From contig NZ_JAAABI010000004.1 in the NCBI RefSeq assembly GCF_009903685.1, positions 239,227-303,226 on the forward strand: a DNA stretch of 64,000 bases. Reading direction: 5' to 3'. Below the pieces are notes generated by a model, which saw nothing but the letters and a program-made list of their open reading frames with translations, did no database searches and was not told where the DNA came from. A program made the position numbers and the translations under genes. This DNA comes from Flagellimonas ochracea (GTDB taxonomy: Bacteria; Bacteroidota; Bacteroidia; Flavobacteriales; Flavobacteriaceae). Of the stretch, positions 54,316-62,937 are shown piece by piece (the stretch's first letter is position 1; every line of letters starts with the position of its first letter).

Positions 54316-55049
54316 TGGTAGAGTTAAAGGCAGTTATTGTGGAGGATGAGGCCAATAGCAGGGAGATACTTCGAAACTATCTTACCAAATATTGCGGGGG
54401 AGTACAACTTTTGGGAGAAGCGGACAACGTAGACGAAGGCTTAAAGTTGATTCAAAAGAATAACCCAGACTTGGTTTTCTTGGACGTTGAAATGCCCTTT
54501 GGAAATGCCTTTGACCTTTTGGACAAAATACCCAATAGAACTTTTGAGACTGTTTTCGTCACTGCATATAATCAATATGCCATGGATGCCCTCAACCATC
54601 ACGCCGCCTATTATTTGATGAAACCCATAAATATTGATGAACTAATCAAGGCAGTGGATTATGTAAGCGAGATCAAACAAAAAGAAAATGCCCTGGAGGG
54701 ACAAGTGCTAAATGCCAACACGGCCCAAGTATCGGGAAAAATTACGCTACCGCAGCAAGATGGATTTCAAGTGCTGGAAGTGGGGGATATCTATTTTTGC
54801 AAAGCCGATGACAATTACACCGAAATTTATCTGGAGAAAAAGAAAATTGTGGTGAGCAAAACGCTGAAATATTTTGAAGATGCCCTTAAATCATATGCCT
54901 TCGCCCGAATCCATAAATCCTATTTGGTCAATGTGGCCGAAGTGGTGAAGTACAAAAAAGGAAAAGGAGGAAGTGTGGTGTTGTCCAATGGCAAGGAATT
55001 ATCGGTATCAGCCTCAAAAAAAAGGAACTTACTATCATACTTTCAATAA
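54315..55049 (+). CDS. LytTR-family response regulator
   Basis: A 244-residue response regulator, partner of the preceding kinase. The receiver domain (about residues 5-120) has the acidic pair in VEDEANS, the phosphoacceptor Asp57 (VFLDVEMPF), and the switch Thr and Lys in FVTAYN and YLMKPI. The LytTR DNA-binding domain (about 140-240) shows the ten-strand pattern with VGDIYFCKADDNYTEIYL and FARIHKSYLVNVAEV. A direct-repeat site with LytTR geometry lies upstream of the kinase gene, suggesting autoregulation. Confidence 0.93.
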   Translation: MVELKAVIVEDEANSREILRNYLTKYCGGVQLLGEADNVDEGLKLIQKNNPDLVFLDVEMPFGNAFDLLDKIPNRTFETVFVTAYNQYAMDALNHHAAYYLMKPINIDELIKAVDYVSEIKQKENALEGQVLNANTAQVSGKITLPQQDGFQVLEVGDIYFCKADDNYTEIYLEKKKIVVSKTLKYFEDALKSYAFARIHKSYLVNVAEVVKYKKGKGGSVVLSNGKELSVSASKKRNLLSYFQ

Positions 55050-55056
55050 AAAATAA

Positions 55057-55584
55057 ATGATACTAAAATCAGTACGAGGAAAGTCTCCACAGCTAGGAGA
55101 AGATTGTTTTATAGCTGAGAACGCAACCCTTGTGGGGGAAGTTGCCATGGGAAATCAATGCAGCATTTGGTTCAATGCTGTGGTTAGGGGTGATGTGCAT
55201 TATATAAAAATGGGCAACAAGGTGAATGTACAAGATGGAGCGGTAATTCATTGTACCTATCAGAAATCTCCGACCAATATAGGAAACAATGTTTCCATAG
55301 GTCACAATGCCATAGTGCATGGCTGCACCATAAAAGACAATGTGCTCATCGGAATGGGCAGTATTATAATGGACGATTGCGTAGTGGAAAGCAACTCCAT
55401 CATTGCGGCTGGTGCCGTGGTCACCCAAGGCACCCATGTTGAATCGGGCAGTATTTATGCAGGCATGCCGGCACGGAAAATTAAAGAAGTAAGCCCTGAG
55501 CTAAGCGCTGGAGAAATTGACAGAATAGCCAATAATTATGTCAAATACTCTAGTTGGTTTAAGGAAGACCAAACAACCAAATAA
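55057..55584 (+). CDS. Gamma-carbonic-anhydrase-like hexapeptide-repeat protein
   Basis: A 175-residue left-handed beta-helix protein with hexapeptide repeats, of the gamma-class carbonic anhydrase/YrdA/PaaY type. The three metal-ligand histidines are present: His65 (AVIHC), His83 and His88 (SIGHNAIVHGC). The family forms trimers with metal sites between subunits; the true activity differs between members, so carbonic anhydrase function is only possible. It starts 7 bases after the LytTR regulator stop and is followed after 35 bases by fabD. Confidence 0.87.
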   Translation: MILKSVRGKSPQLGEDCFIAENATLVGEVAMGNQCSIWFNAVVRGDVHYIKMGNKVNVQDGAVIHCTYQKSPTNIGNNVSIGHNAIVHGCTIKDNVLIGMGSIIMDDCVVESNSIIAAGAVVTQGTHVESGSIYAGMPARKIKEVSPELSAGEIDRIANNYVKYSSWFKEDQTTK

Positions 55585-55619
55585 TCCCTATTTTAGCACC
55601 ACCAAAAAAACTAAACTAA

Positions 55620-56501
55620 ATGAAGGCATATATATTTCCCGGACAAGGAGCGCAATTTGTGGGTATGGGGCTCGACCTCTATGAAAATCATCCCAAAGCT
55701 CAAGAGTTATTCGAAAATGCCAACGAGATTTTAGGTTTTTCCATTACTGATATAATGTTTGAAGGGACACCAGAAGACCTGAAACAGACCAAGGTTACCC
55801 AACCCGCCATTTTTTTACACTCCGTGATTTTAAGGGAGGTCATGGGAGCGAATTTCCAACCTTATATGGTCGCGGGCCATTCCTTGGGAGAGTTTTCCGC
55901 ATTGGTGGCCAATGGCACACTCAATTTTGAGGATGGATTAAAACTGGTGTCCGAGCGCGCTTTAGCCATGCAAAAAGCTTGTGAACTCAAACCCAGTACT
56001 ATGGCAGCCGTTCTGGGATTGGATGACGAGGTCGTTGAAAAAATATGTGAGAAAACTGAAGGTATCGTAGTGCCCGCCAATTATAATTGCCCTGGTCAAC
56101 TGGTGATTTCCGGTGAAGTGGATGCCGTGAATGCAGCCTGTGAAAAATTGAAAGAAGCAGGAGCACGCAGAGCACTTTTGTTGCCTGTTGGTGGTGCCTT
56201 CCATTCTCCATTAATGGAACCTGCAAGGGAAGAATTGGCAGCGGCCATTGAAGCAACAGAATTCAAAAAACCTAGTTGTCCGATCTATCAAAATGTGACC
56301 ACTACGGCGGTATTTGAACCTGATGAAATCAAGAAAAATTTGATATCCCAATTGACGGCTCCTGTGAAATGGACCCAAAGTGTGCAGCAAATGGTCCAAG
56401 ACGGGGCAAAATCTTTTGTTGAAGTGGGGCCGGGCAAGGTGTTGCAAGGGTTGGTACGAAAGATAGACTCCAAAGCCGAAACGGCTTCCGCAGAGGTGTA
56501 A
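55620..56501 (+). CDS. fabD: Malonyl-CoA:ACP transacylase FabD
   Basis: FabD transfers the malonyl group from CoA to acyl carrier protein for fatty acid synthesis. The 293-residue protein has the N-terminal FPGQGAQFVGMG, the nucleophile Ser88 in GHSLGEFSAL, and the catalytic His195 in GGAFHSPLM, as well as the oxyanion-hole segment near FPGQG. The C-terminus VEVGPGKVLQGLVRKI is typical. No other fab genes are nearby. It appears to be the end of a short operon with the gamma-carbonic-anhydrase-like gene. Confidence 0.95.
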   Translation: MKAYIFPGQGAQFVGMGLDLYENHPKAQELFENANEILGFSITDIMFEGTPEDLKQTKVTQPAIFLHSVILREVMGANFQPYMVAGHSLGEFSALVANGTLNFEDGLKLVSERALAMQKACELKPSTMAAVLGLDDEVVEKICEKTEGIVVPANYNCPGQLVISGEVDAVNAACEKLKEAGARRALLLPVGGAFHSPLMEPAREELAAAIEATEFKKPSCPIYQNVTTTAVFEPDEIKKNLISQLTAPVKWTQSVQQMVQDGAKSFVEVGPGKVLQGLVRKIDSKAETASAEV

Positions 56502-56564
56502 TGTTAAAGTTTTTTCAGCTTTACGCATTTCAACCAAGAAACATAGATTTAATCCACAAAGTTG

Positions 56565-56593
56565 TTGGGTTCTAGTCATTTTTAGTAATATTG
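56565..56593 (+). promoter_or_regulatory. Candidate promoter of the Calx-beta adhesin gene
   Basis: TTG (56565-56567), 18 bases, then TAATATTG (56586-56593), which differs from TAnnTTTG at one position. It lies 64 bases before the ATG at 56658 in the 156-base gap after fabD. Confidence 0.35.
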
Positions 56594-56657
56594 GTGGCTC
56601 CCAAATAACCAACCAACATGATACAAAAGAACAGCACTGAAAACTATTGAATAGGTA

Positions 56658-59600
56658 ATGCTATCCATCCTTAATACAACCTCACTTTCTGCTTTTTCCA
56701 GTTATGGAAAAGGAAGAATACTGTTCTTGATAATCACACTTTTTACTTTTGGTTTTGGTTTTGGGCAGTTTGACATCAGCATAGACAGTCCCACTCCGGT
56801 TGCCGAGGGGGATGGTCCAGGTGTGAGCACGATCGACTTCACGGTGAGCATCGACGCCTCGGACCCCGGGGCCGACATCACGGTGGACTATCTGATAAGC
56901 GGTGGCAACGAGGACGGCACCGGCGGTACCCTGACATTTTTGGCGGCCACGGCGACGCTGACCCAGACGGTGAGCGTCACCACGACCGGCGACACGGTCG
57001 TCGAGGCGGACGAAGCAGTGAGCGTTGCCCTGAGCAACGCGAGCGCGAACGCCAACATTAGCACGGCTGTGGGCAACAGTTCCTTCACGGACGACGATGC
57101 GTTCACGGCGGACATCAGCATAGACAGTCCCACTCCGGTTGCCGAGGGGGATGGTCCAGGTGTGAGCACGATCGACTTCACGGTGAGCATCGACGCCTCG
57201 GACCCCGGGGCCGACATCACGGTGGACTATCTGATAAGCGGTGGCAACGAGGACGGCACCGGCGGTACCCTGACATTTTTGGCGGCCACGGCGACGCTGA
57301 CCCAGACGGTGAGCGTCACCACGACCGGCGACACGGTCGTCGAGGCGGACGAAGCAGTGAGCGTTGCCCTGAGCAACGCGAGCGCGAACGCCAACATTAG
57401 CACGGCTGTGGGCAACAGTTCCTTCACGGACGACGATGCAGCAGCGGTTACTATCGCTGATGCCAATGGTAATGAAGATAACGGACCCATTCAACTTTCA
57501 GCGGTTTTGGATAATGCCGTGGCCGGTGGGTTCACGGTACAAGTGAGCACGGCGGACGGCTCGGCCACCTTGGCTGATAATGATTACAATGCGTTGCTCC
57601 AGACCTTGACTTTTGATGGTACACCAGGTGAAATTGAAACATTTTTTGTATCGCCCAATCTAGATGCTTTGATAGAGGGAGATGAGACCGTATTGATTTC
57701 TATGAACAATTTGACACCTGCCTTACTTGCCATTAACACCTCCGATACGGCTACGGTAACAATAAACAACGATGATGTATGTGCTGCTGGTACGATTGCG
57801 CCAACTTTCTTAGCAGGATCTTTTGTGGATTTCTGTGATGCATTTGTCCAAGATCTTGATGATTATACCAACACACCTGAACCTCCAAATGCTGTATTGC
57901 AATGGAGTACTAATCCTAATCCTCTGATTATAGGTGATCATTTGACAAATAGCACAATAGACAACACACCCGACACGTATTACGGATTTTTCTACGATGC
58001 TTTGAACAATTGTGCCAGCCCTACGCTACAAATTACCATAAGCCAAAGTTTTACTCCCAACCCAGGAAATACTACGGGTATTGCACCTTGCAGTAATTCT
58101 ACTGACGGTAACACCCTAGTAGATTTAGATGATCAAATAACCAACAATGACCTGGGCACTTGGTCTTTGACTGGTCCACAACCCGGTTCGTCAATCACAA
58201 TCAATGCCAGTAACATTGTCAATTTTGATGGGCAACCTGAAGGGGATTATATTTTCACCTATACGACTACTGGAGCTACAGCGCCATGTGTAAATGAAAG
58301 TGTCGACTTGACAGTAACGGTAACGGATTGCTCGCTGCCTTGTGATGCTGGAAACCTAGCACCCATTTTAGATACATCCGAACCCACAGAGTTTTGCGAC
58401 ACCATTGTGGCAGATTTGAATGATTATGTGACCAGTACCGCCCCACCGGGAAGTGTGCTTACTTGGAGCACTAGCCCTGATCCCTTACTTCTCACAGCAC
58501 ATCGCAGTAGTTTGGTCAATGCACCGGGCTCTTATTTTGGATTCTTTTACGATGCGGGAAACAATTGTGCCAGTCCTGTACTGACTGTATCATTGATAAG
58601 AAACAATACACCAACTATTACAGATACCACAAGTGATCTGCGTTGTGGCGATGGAACACTGACCTTAACAGCAACTGCAAGTGATGCGGCCTCTATAAAT
58701 TGGTATGCCAACCCAACAGGAGGTGTCAGTTTGGGAACAGGAGGTACGTTTGTGACGCCCTCTCTCTCTACTACCACTTCGTTTTATGTGGATGCTACGG
58801 CCAATGGGTGCAGCTCAGTCCGAACTGAGGTAGTAGCCACGGTAAATCAAGAGCCTTCTGCAGGTACGCCAAATAACACCGTTGCCTGCAACGTGGTTGG
58901 AAACGGTGGCCCCACTATAATTGATCTTGATGATACCTTGACCGATGAAGACCCGGGCTCATGGACCATAATAAACGACCCTTCAAATGGAGTTGTATCC
59001 ATTGGAGCAGAAAACAATGTGAATTTTGAAGGCCTGCCCGATGGTGATTATGTGTTTGAATATACCACGACAGGGGCAGTAGCGCCCTGTACCAATAACT
59101 CTGTTCAGGTAACCATTTCCATAAGTGATTGTATTGTCGATACTGATGGAGATGGGTTGACCGATGGGGAGGAAAACAATTTAGGCACCAACCCCAACAA
59201 CCCCGATACCGATGGTGATGGCCTTACGGATGGGGAAGAAGTGTTGGTAGTGGATGATCCTAGTACCACGGCCATTCCTGAAGAGGCAACTGATCCTTTG
59301 GATGCCTGTGACCCTTTCTTGACTCCGGATTGTAATCCGGAAGACATTGATTTGGCGATAACGAAAGAGGTAAATCGCGAGGAACCTTTATTGAACAGTG
59401 CCATAACCTTTACCATAACCTTGGAGAACACTACCATGGACCGTGTCCTGGATATTGAAGTGAATGATTTGTTGGATGTGGCATTTGAATATGTTTCGCA
59501 TTCAGCTTCAAAGGGACTTTATGATCAAATATCTGGAGTGTGGTCCATTGATGAGTTGGATTCTGAAGAAACTGTCACTTTGGTGATTGATGTGATTGTG

Positions 59601-59993
59601 GTTGCTTCTGGTCAATTGCAGAACACAGCATCCATTGCATCCTCCTTTCCTGCAGATGGGATAAGCGAAAATAATACGGCCTCGGTATCTGTCCAAGTGA
59701 ATCGTAGTCAATGTGAAGATCCCGGCACAATCTGCAATATCTTTTCACCGAATGGGGATGGAAAAAATGATTTTCTTGTTTTGGTCGGTCATGAAGGTTT
59801 TTCAAATAACAGCATAGAGATTTTCGACCGCTACGGTAACAGTGTCTTCCAGATGGATCGCTACGATAGTACTTGGGATGGAACAGGAAGTAATGGGGAA
59901 TTGCCCAAAGGCACCTATTTCTATATTTTGGATTTAGATGCCAACGATGATAGTACAGAGGTTATAAAAGGTTGGATTCAAATCATACGATAA
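56658..59993 (+). CDS. T9SS type B-sorted Calx-beta adhesin (gliding motility-associated C-terminal domain)
   Basis: A 1111-residue surface protein. After the N-terminal signal (about residues 20-36) come two identical 113-residue Calx-beta repeats (about 39-151 and 152-261). A third, diverged Calx-beta domain follows (about 265-375). Next are alternating older repeats: two of one type (with YFGFFYDA-NNCASP) and two of another (with GDY-F-YTTTGA-APC), with an Ig-like insert between. Calcium-binding TSP3-like repeats (DTDGDGLTDGEE, about 828-860), a DUF11-like domain (about 900-1010), and a C-terminal CHU_C/type B sorting domain starting CNIFSPNGDGKNDF (about 1025-1111) end the protein. It should be exported by the T9SS and fixed to the surface. 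A PorP/SprF gene follows. Confidence 0.9.
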   Translation: MLSILNTTSLSAFSSYGKGRILFLIITLFTFGFGFGQFDISIDSPTPVAEGDGPGVSTIDFTVSIDASDPGADITVDYLISGGNEDGTGGTLTFLAATATLTQTVSVTTTGDTVVEADEAVSVALSNASANANISTAVGNSSFTDDDAFTADISIDSPTPVAEGDGPGVSTIDFTVSIDASDPGADITVDYLISGGNEDGTGGTLTFLAATATLTQTVSVTTTGDTVVEADEAVSVALSNASANANISTAVGNSSFTDDDAAAVTIADANGNEDNGPIQLSAVLDNAVAGGFTVQVSTADGSATLADNDYNALLQTLTFDGTPGEIETFFVSPNLDALIEGDETVLISMNNLTPALLAINTSDTATVTINNDDVCAAGTIAPTFLAGSFVDFCDAFVQDLDDYTNTPEPPNAVLQWSTNPNPLIIGDHLTNSTIDNTPDTYYGFFYDALNNCASPTLQITISQSFTPNPGNTTGIAPCSNSTDGNTLVDLDDQITNNDLGTWSLTGPQPGSSITINASNIVNFDGQPEGDYIFTYTTTGATAPCVNESVDLTVTVTDCSLPCDAGNLAPILDTSEPTEFCDTIVADLNDYVTSTAPPGSVLTWSTSPDPLLLTAHRSSLVNAPGSYFGFFYDAGNNCASPVLTVSLIRNNTPTITDTTSDLRCGDGTLTLTATASDAASINWYANPTGGVSLGTGGTFVTPSLSTTTSFYVDATANGCSSVRTEVVATVNQEPSAGTPNNTVACNVVGNGGPTIIDLDDTLTDEDPGSWTIINDPSNGVVSIGAENNVNFEGLPDGDYVFEYTTTGAVAPCTNNSVQVTISISDCIVDTDGDGLTDGEENNLGTNPNNPDTDGDGLTDGEEVLVVDDPSTTAIPEEATDPLDACDPFLTPDCNPEDIDLAITKEVNREEPLLNSAITFTITLENTTMDRVLDIEVNDLLDVAFEYVSHSASKGLYDQISGVWSIDELDSEETVTLVIDVIVVASGQLQNTASIASSFPADGISENNTASVSVQVNRSQCEDPGTICNIFSPNGDGKNDFLVLVGHEGFSNNSIEIFDRYGNSVFQMDRYDSTWDGTGSNGELPKGTYFYILDLDANDDSTEVIKGWIQIIR
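56772..57439 (+). repeat. Two tandem 339-bp GC-rich Calx-beta cassettes, identical at DNA level
   Basis: Bases 56772-57100 and 57111-57439 are identical as far as I can compare them by eye, offset by 339 bp (113 codons). A hand count over 56821-57000 gives 118 G/C of 180 (66%), against 23 of 60 (38%) in 57661-57720 of the same gene. The repeat keeps the reading frame. Its GC-rich codons also create long open frames on the opposite strand, which I regard as artefacts. Confidence 0.95.
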
Positions 59994-60001
59994 ACAAAGA
60001 A

Positions 60002-60994
60002 ATGCCGATAAATAAAGGATATAGCTTGTTTGCTTTGCTGTTGGCCATATGGCTGGGAGGTTTTGGCATTTCCATGGCCCAAAAAGAACCTCAATACACC
60101 CAGTACATGTATAACATCGGCAGTTTTAACCCAGCCTATGTGGGTACTGTGGAAAGTGCCGAAGCCGCTGGATTGTATCGCGCACAATGGATTGATATTC
60201 CGGGGGCGCCGACTACCATTCGGTTTGGGGCCAATGTCCCATTTGGGAATGACCGCACGGGTCTGGGTCTCAACGTGGTCAATGATGAGTTGGGACCTTC
60301 CAATCAAACCTATATTGATGTTTCCTATTCGTATCAAATCAGCCTTTCGGATGTTACCAAGCTATCTTTTGGACTATCCGCAGGAGGCTCTTTGTTAAGT
60401 TTGGACTATTCCGAGGGTTCTTTTCTGGATCCTTCCGACCCGACGATTTCTGCAGAAAATCTTAGTAATTTTTATCCAACCGTTGGTGCAGGACTATTTT
60501 TATATGGTGAAGAGGACTGGTATTTGGGTGTTTCGGTTCCCAATTTTTTGACCAACGGATTGTATAACGAAGAGGTGGCAACCATTGTGGAAGACAATTT
60601 ACAGTTCAACGCCATAGGAGGCTATGTATTTCAACTTGCAGATAGGACCAAGTTTAAACCGGCATTTTTGATCAATTACTTGCAGGGCTCTCCCGTTAAT
60701 GTAAACCTATCGGCCAATTTTCAATTTATTGATGCACTGACCATAGGGGCAGCGTACCGATTTGATAATGCGGTGAGCGGTTTGGCAGGTTTTCAAATAT
60801 CCAATGCCTTGTTTTTGGGCTACTCCTACGATTACAACACCAATGGACTTGGAGAATTTAGCGGCGGATCGCATGAAGCCATCCTTAAATTTTACATCGG
60901 ACGTGGTGGATTTGGTTCAGGTTCCAAATCGAAAGGCAAGAACAAAAAATTAAAAGGCAAACCAAAACAGATAGATTCCCCAAGATTTTTCTAA
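60002..60994 (+). CDS. PorP/SprF-family T9SS outer-membrane protein, partner of the adhesin
   Basis: A 330-residue PorP/SprF protein. The signal peptide (about residues 1-26, ending SMAQ) is followed by the classic family motif KEPQYTQYMYNIGSFNPAYVG and a beta-barrel with repeats of short amphipathic strands. The start ATG at 60002 is preferred to an in-frame TTG at 59972 that lies inside the adhesin gene. Proteins of this type help secrete or anchor the type B-sorted adhesin encoded next to them, as SprF does for SprB. The OmpA-domain gene begins 1 base after the stop. Confidence 0.93.
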   Translation: MPINKGYSLFALLLAIWLGGFGISMAQKEPQYTQYMYNIGSFNPAYVGTVESAEAAGLYRAQWIDIPGAPTTIRFGANVPFGNDRTGLGLNVVNDELGPSNQTYIDVSYSYQISLSDVTKLSFGLSAGGSLLSLDYSEGSFLDPSDPTISAENLSNFYPTVGAGLFLYGEEDWYLGVSVPNFLTNGLYNEEVATIVEDNLQFNAIGGYVFQLADRTKFKPAFLINYLQGSPVNVNLSANFQFIDALTIGAAYRFDNAVSGLAGFQISNALFLGYSYDYNTNGLGEFSGGSHEAILKFYIGRGGFGSGSKSKGKNKKLKGKPKQIDSPRFF

Positions 60995-60995
60995 C

Positions 60996-62936
60996 ATGAA
61001 CCCAATTAAAAAAACAGTTCCCTTTTTCTTTGCCTTTCTTATGGGTATGGTTTTCTCCTTGGCACAAAGTGGAAACTCTAAAGGGGACAATTACTTTTTT
61101 CAGTATGATTATCAAAATGCGGTAAGAGCGTACGAGGCCGAATTGATGGAGGATGGCCTAACAGACCAGCAACAATTTAATCTGGCCGAATCGTATTATC
61201 AGACAAAGCGTTTTGAAAAGGCTGCGCAAGCTTACATCAATCTTCATAAAAAGGGTGTGGAAATGACACCACTTCATTTGAACAGGATGATGCAGAGTCT
61301 TTCCAAAACGTCAGATAAGGAGAGAAAGAATGCCTATTTGGCAACACTCTCCTCTTATTTTGACAGGGAATTTTTGGAAAACATGGACTTCAACAGCAAT
61401 CTTTTGGAAACCAGTTCCGGAGAAAATGGGCTCGATTTTGAAGTTTTCAATTTAGATGGCAACAGCCCTGAAGCTGATTTTTCCCCAGCTTTTTTTAAGG
61501 AGAAACTATTGTTTTCAAGCGGCAGAATCCAGAATACAAACAAAAGAGGAGCAACAGATGGCTACCTCAACATTTATGATGCCAATCTACAACCCAATGG
61601 TCAAATTGGCTCCGTTCAACCCTTTGCTAGAATTCCTAGTTCCGATTATCACAAGGCAACTCCATTCTATTCACTTGGATTGAACAGTGTGTTATACGTC
61701 ATGTCGAATACGCAGGACAACGAATTGGCTTTTGACTCCAAAGGCAAAAACGCATTGGCGATTGGCATGCAGGTTTTGGACGGCCCCTTTCGATTATTGT
61801 TGAAGGACTTGAGCACCTCGTTTTACTATCCTTTTTATGATGAGGCCAGTGGTAAACTTTATTTTGCTGCCAATTTTGAAGATGGTTATGGGGGTACTGA
61901 TTTGTATTTTGTGTATACCAACAATGGGCAGATTATGTCAGCACCCATTAATTTGGGTCCTCGAATCAACTCCCCTGGTAACGAAATTGCACCTTTCATT
62001 TTTGAGGACAGCTTCTATTTTGCCTCCGATGTGTTTTATGGTTTGGGCGGAATGGATATCTATAAATCCAATATTGAGGATGAGGCCTTCAGCATACCCA
62101 TCAATTTGGGAATGGGCATTAACTCCCCAGAAGACGACTTTGGTTTGATCATGCGCAACGAAGGCGACGGACTATTGGGTTATTTTGCATCGAACCGAGC
62201 AGGTGGAAAAGGAAAAGATGATCTTTATGGCTTTAAAGTGGATGAAAAGCCGGGACTCAAAACCTTCACATTAAAAGGAAAAGTGGTTAAACCCTACAAC
62301 ACTTCAGAAACCGTTTCCAAAGCCGCTGTGCGATTGTTGAAGAACGATGGTACACTGCTGGCCGAAACCTATTCCGATGATGATGGGAATTATCGATTGG
62401 AGATACCCTGGGAAAGCGGGGTGGTGGTTGAATCCGCCAAAGAACGTTTTTCTGATTTCAGCAGAACATTTTCCGAAGAGGACATGAACGCGATGGAGAA
62501 CAGCACATATGATATACAGGTTGCCCTGTATGATGATTTGGTAGAAGAAAAAGAAGGACAAAAGGTGGTCAAGATGGATGATTTCTATTTTGAAACGAGT
62601 CAAACATCGCTCACTTCAGAAATCCAGCAAGAGCTGGACAAAGTGGTTTTATTTGTGGAACAATTTCCTTCGGTGCAATTAAGAATTGAAACCTATACCG
62701 ATAGCAGGGGGGGAAGCAGCACCAATTTTAGATTGACACAGGCCCGCTCCGATGCCATAAAGCAATATTTAATACAAAAAGGGGTTTCGCCCACCAATAT
62801 TATCTATTCCATTGGGTACGGTGAGGATAAAATTTTGAACAACTGCACCAATGGGGTCTTTTGCTTGGAAGTATTGCACAAGCAAAATCAAAGATCCCTG
62901 ATTGTGGTGCTTAATGACAATGTGCTTTTCAACTAG
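60996..62936 (+). CDS. OmpA/PD40-domain protein of the T9SS adhesin module
   Basis: A 646-residue protein with a signal peptide (about residues 1-24, ending SLAQ). TPR-like helices (about 30-110), PD40/WD40-like beta-propeller repeats (about 140-410; for example GGTDLYFVYTNNGQIMSAP and GGMDIYKSN), a carboxypeptidase-regulatory-like domain (about 425-500) and a C-terminal OmpA peptidoglycan-binding domain (about 525-640) follow. The family stands next to PorP/SprF genes and may tether the secretion complex or the adhesin to the cell wall. It resembles PorE-type proteins in layout. Its stop is 1 base from the stop of the convergent Nramp gene. Confidence 0.9.
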   Translation: MNPIKKTVPFFFAFLMGMVFSLAQSGNSKGDNYFFQYDYQNAVRAYEAELMEDGLTDQQQFNLAESYYQTKRFEKAAQAYINLHKKGVEMTPLHLNRMMQSLSKTSDKERKNAYLATLSSYFDREFLENMDFNSNLLETSSGENGLDFEVFNLDGNSPEADFSPAFFKEKLLFSSGRIQNTNKRGATDGYLNIYDANLQPNGQIGSVQPFARIPSSDYHKATPFYSLGLNSVLYVMSNTQDNELAFDSKGKNALAIGMQVLDGPFRLLLKDLSTSFYYPFYDEASGKLYFAANFEDGYGGTDLYFVYTNNGQIMSAPINLGPRINSPGNEIAPFIFEDSFYFASDVFYGLGGMDIYKSNIEDEAFSIPINLGMGINSPEDDFGLIMRNEGDGLLGYFASNRAGGKGKDDLYGFKVDEKPGLKTFTLKGKVVKPYNTSETVSKAAVRLLKNDGTLLAETYSDDDGNYRLEIPWESGVVVESAKERFSDFSRTFSEEDMNAMENSTYDIQVALYDDLVEEKEGQKVVKMDDFYFETSQTSLTSEIQQELDKVVLFVEQFPSVQLRIETYTDSRGGSSTNFRLTQARSDAIKQYLIQKGVSPTNIIYSIGYGEDKILNNCTNGVFCLEVLHKQNQRSLIVVLNDNVLFN

Positions 62937-62937
62937 T

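Noticed and set aside
56682..57494. Long open frames on the minus strand across the Calx-beta repeats
   Set aside because: They arise because the GC-rich repeat has few stop codons in any frame. Their translation is a repeat of Arg/Val-rich low-complexity sequence without family features, and the plus-strand frame is clearly real.
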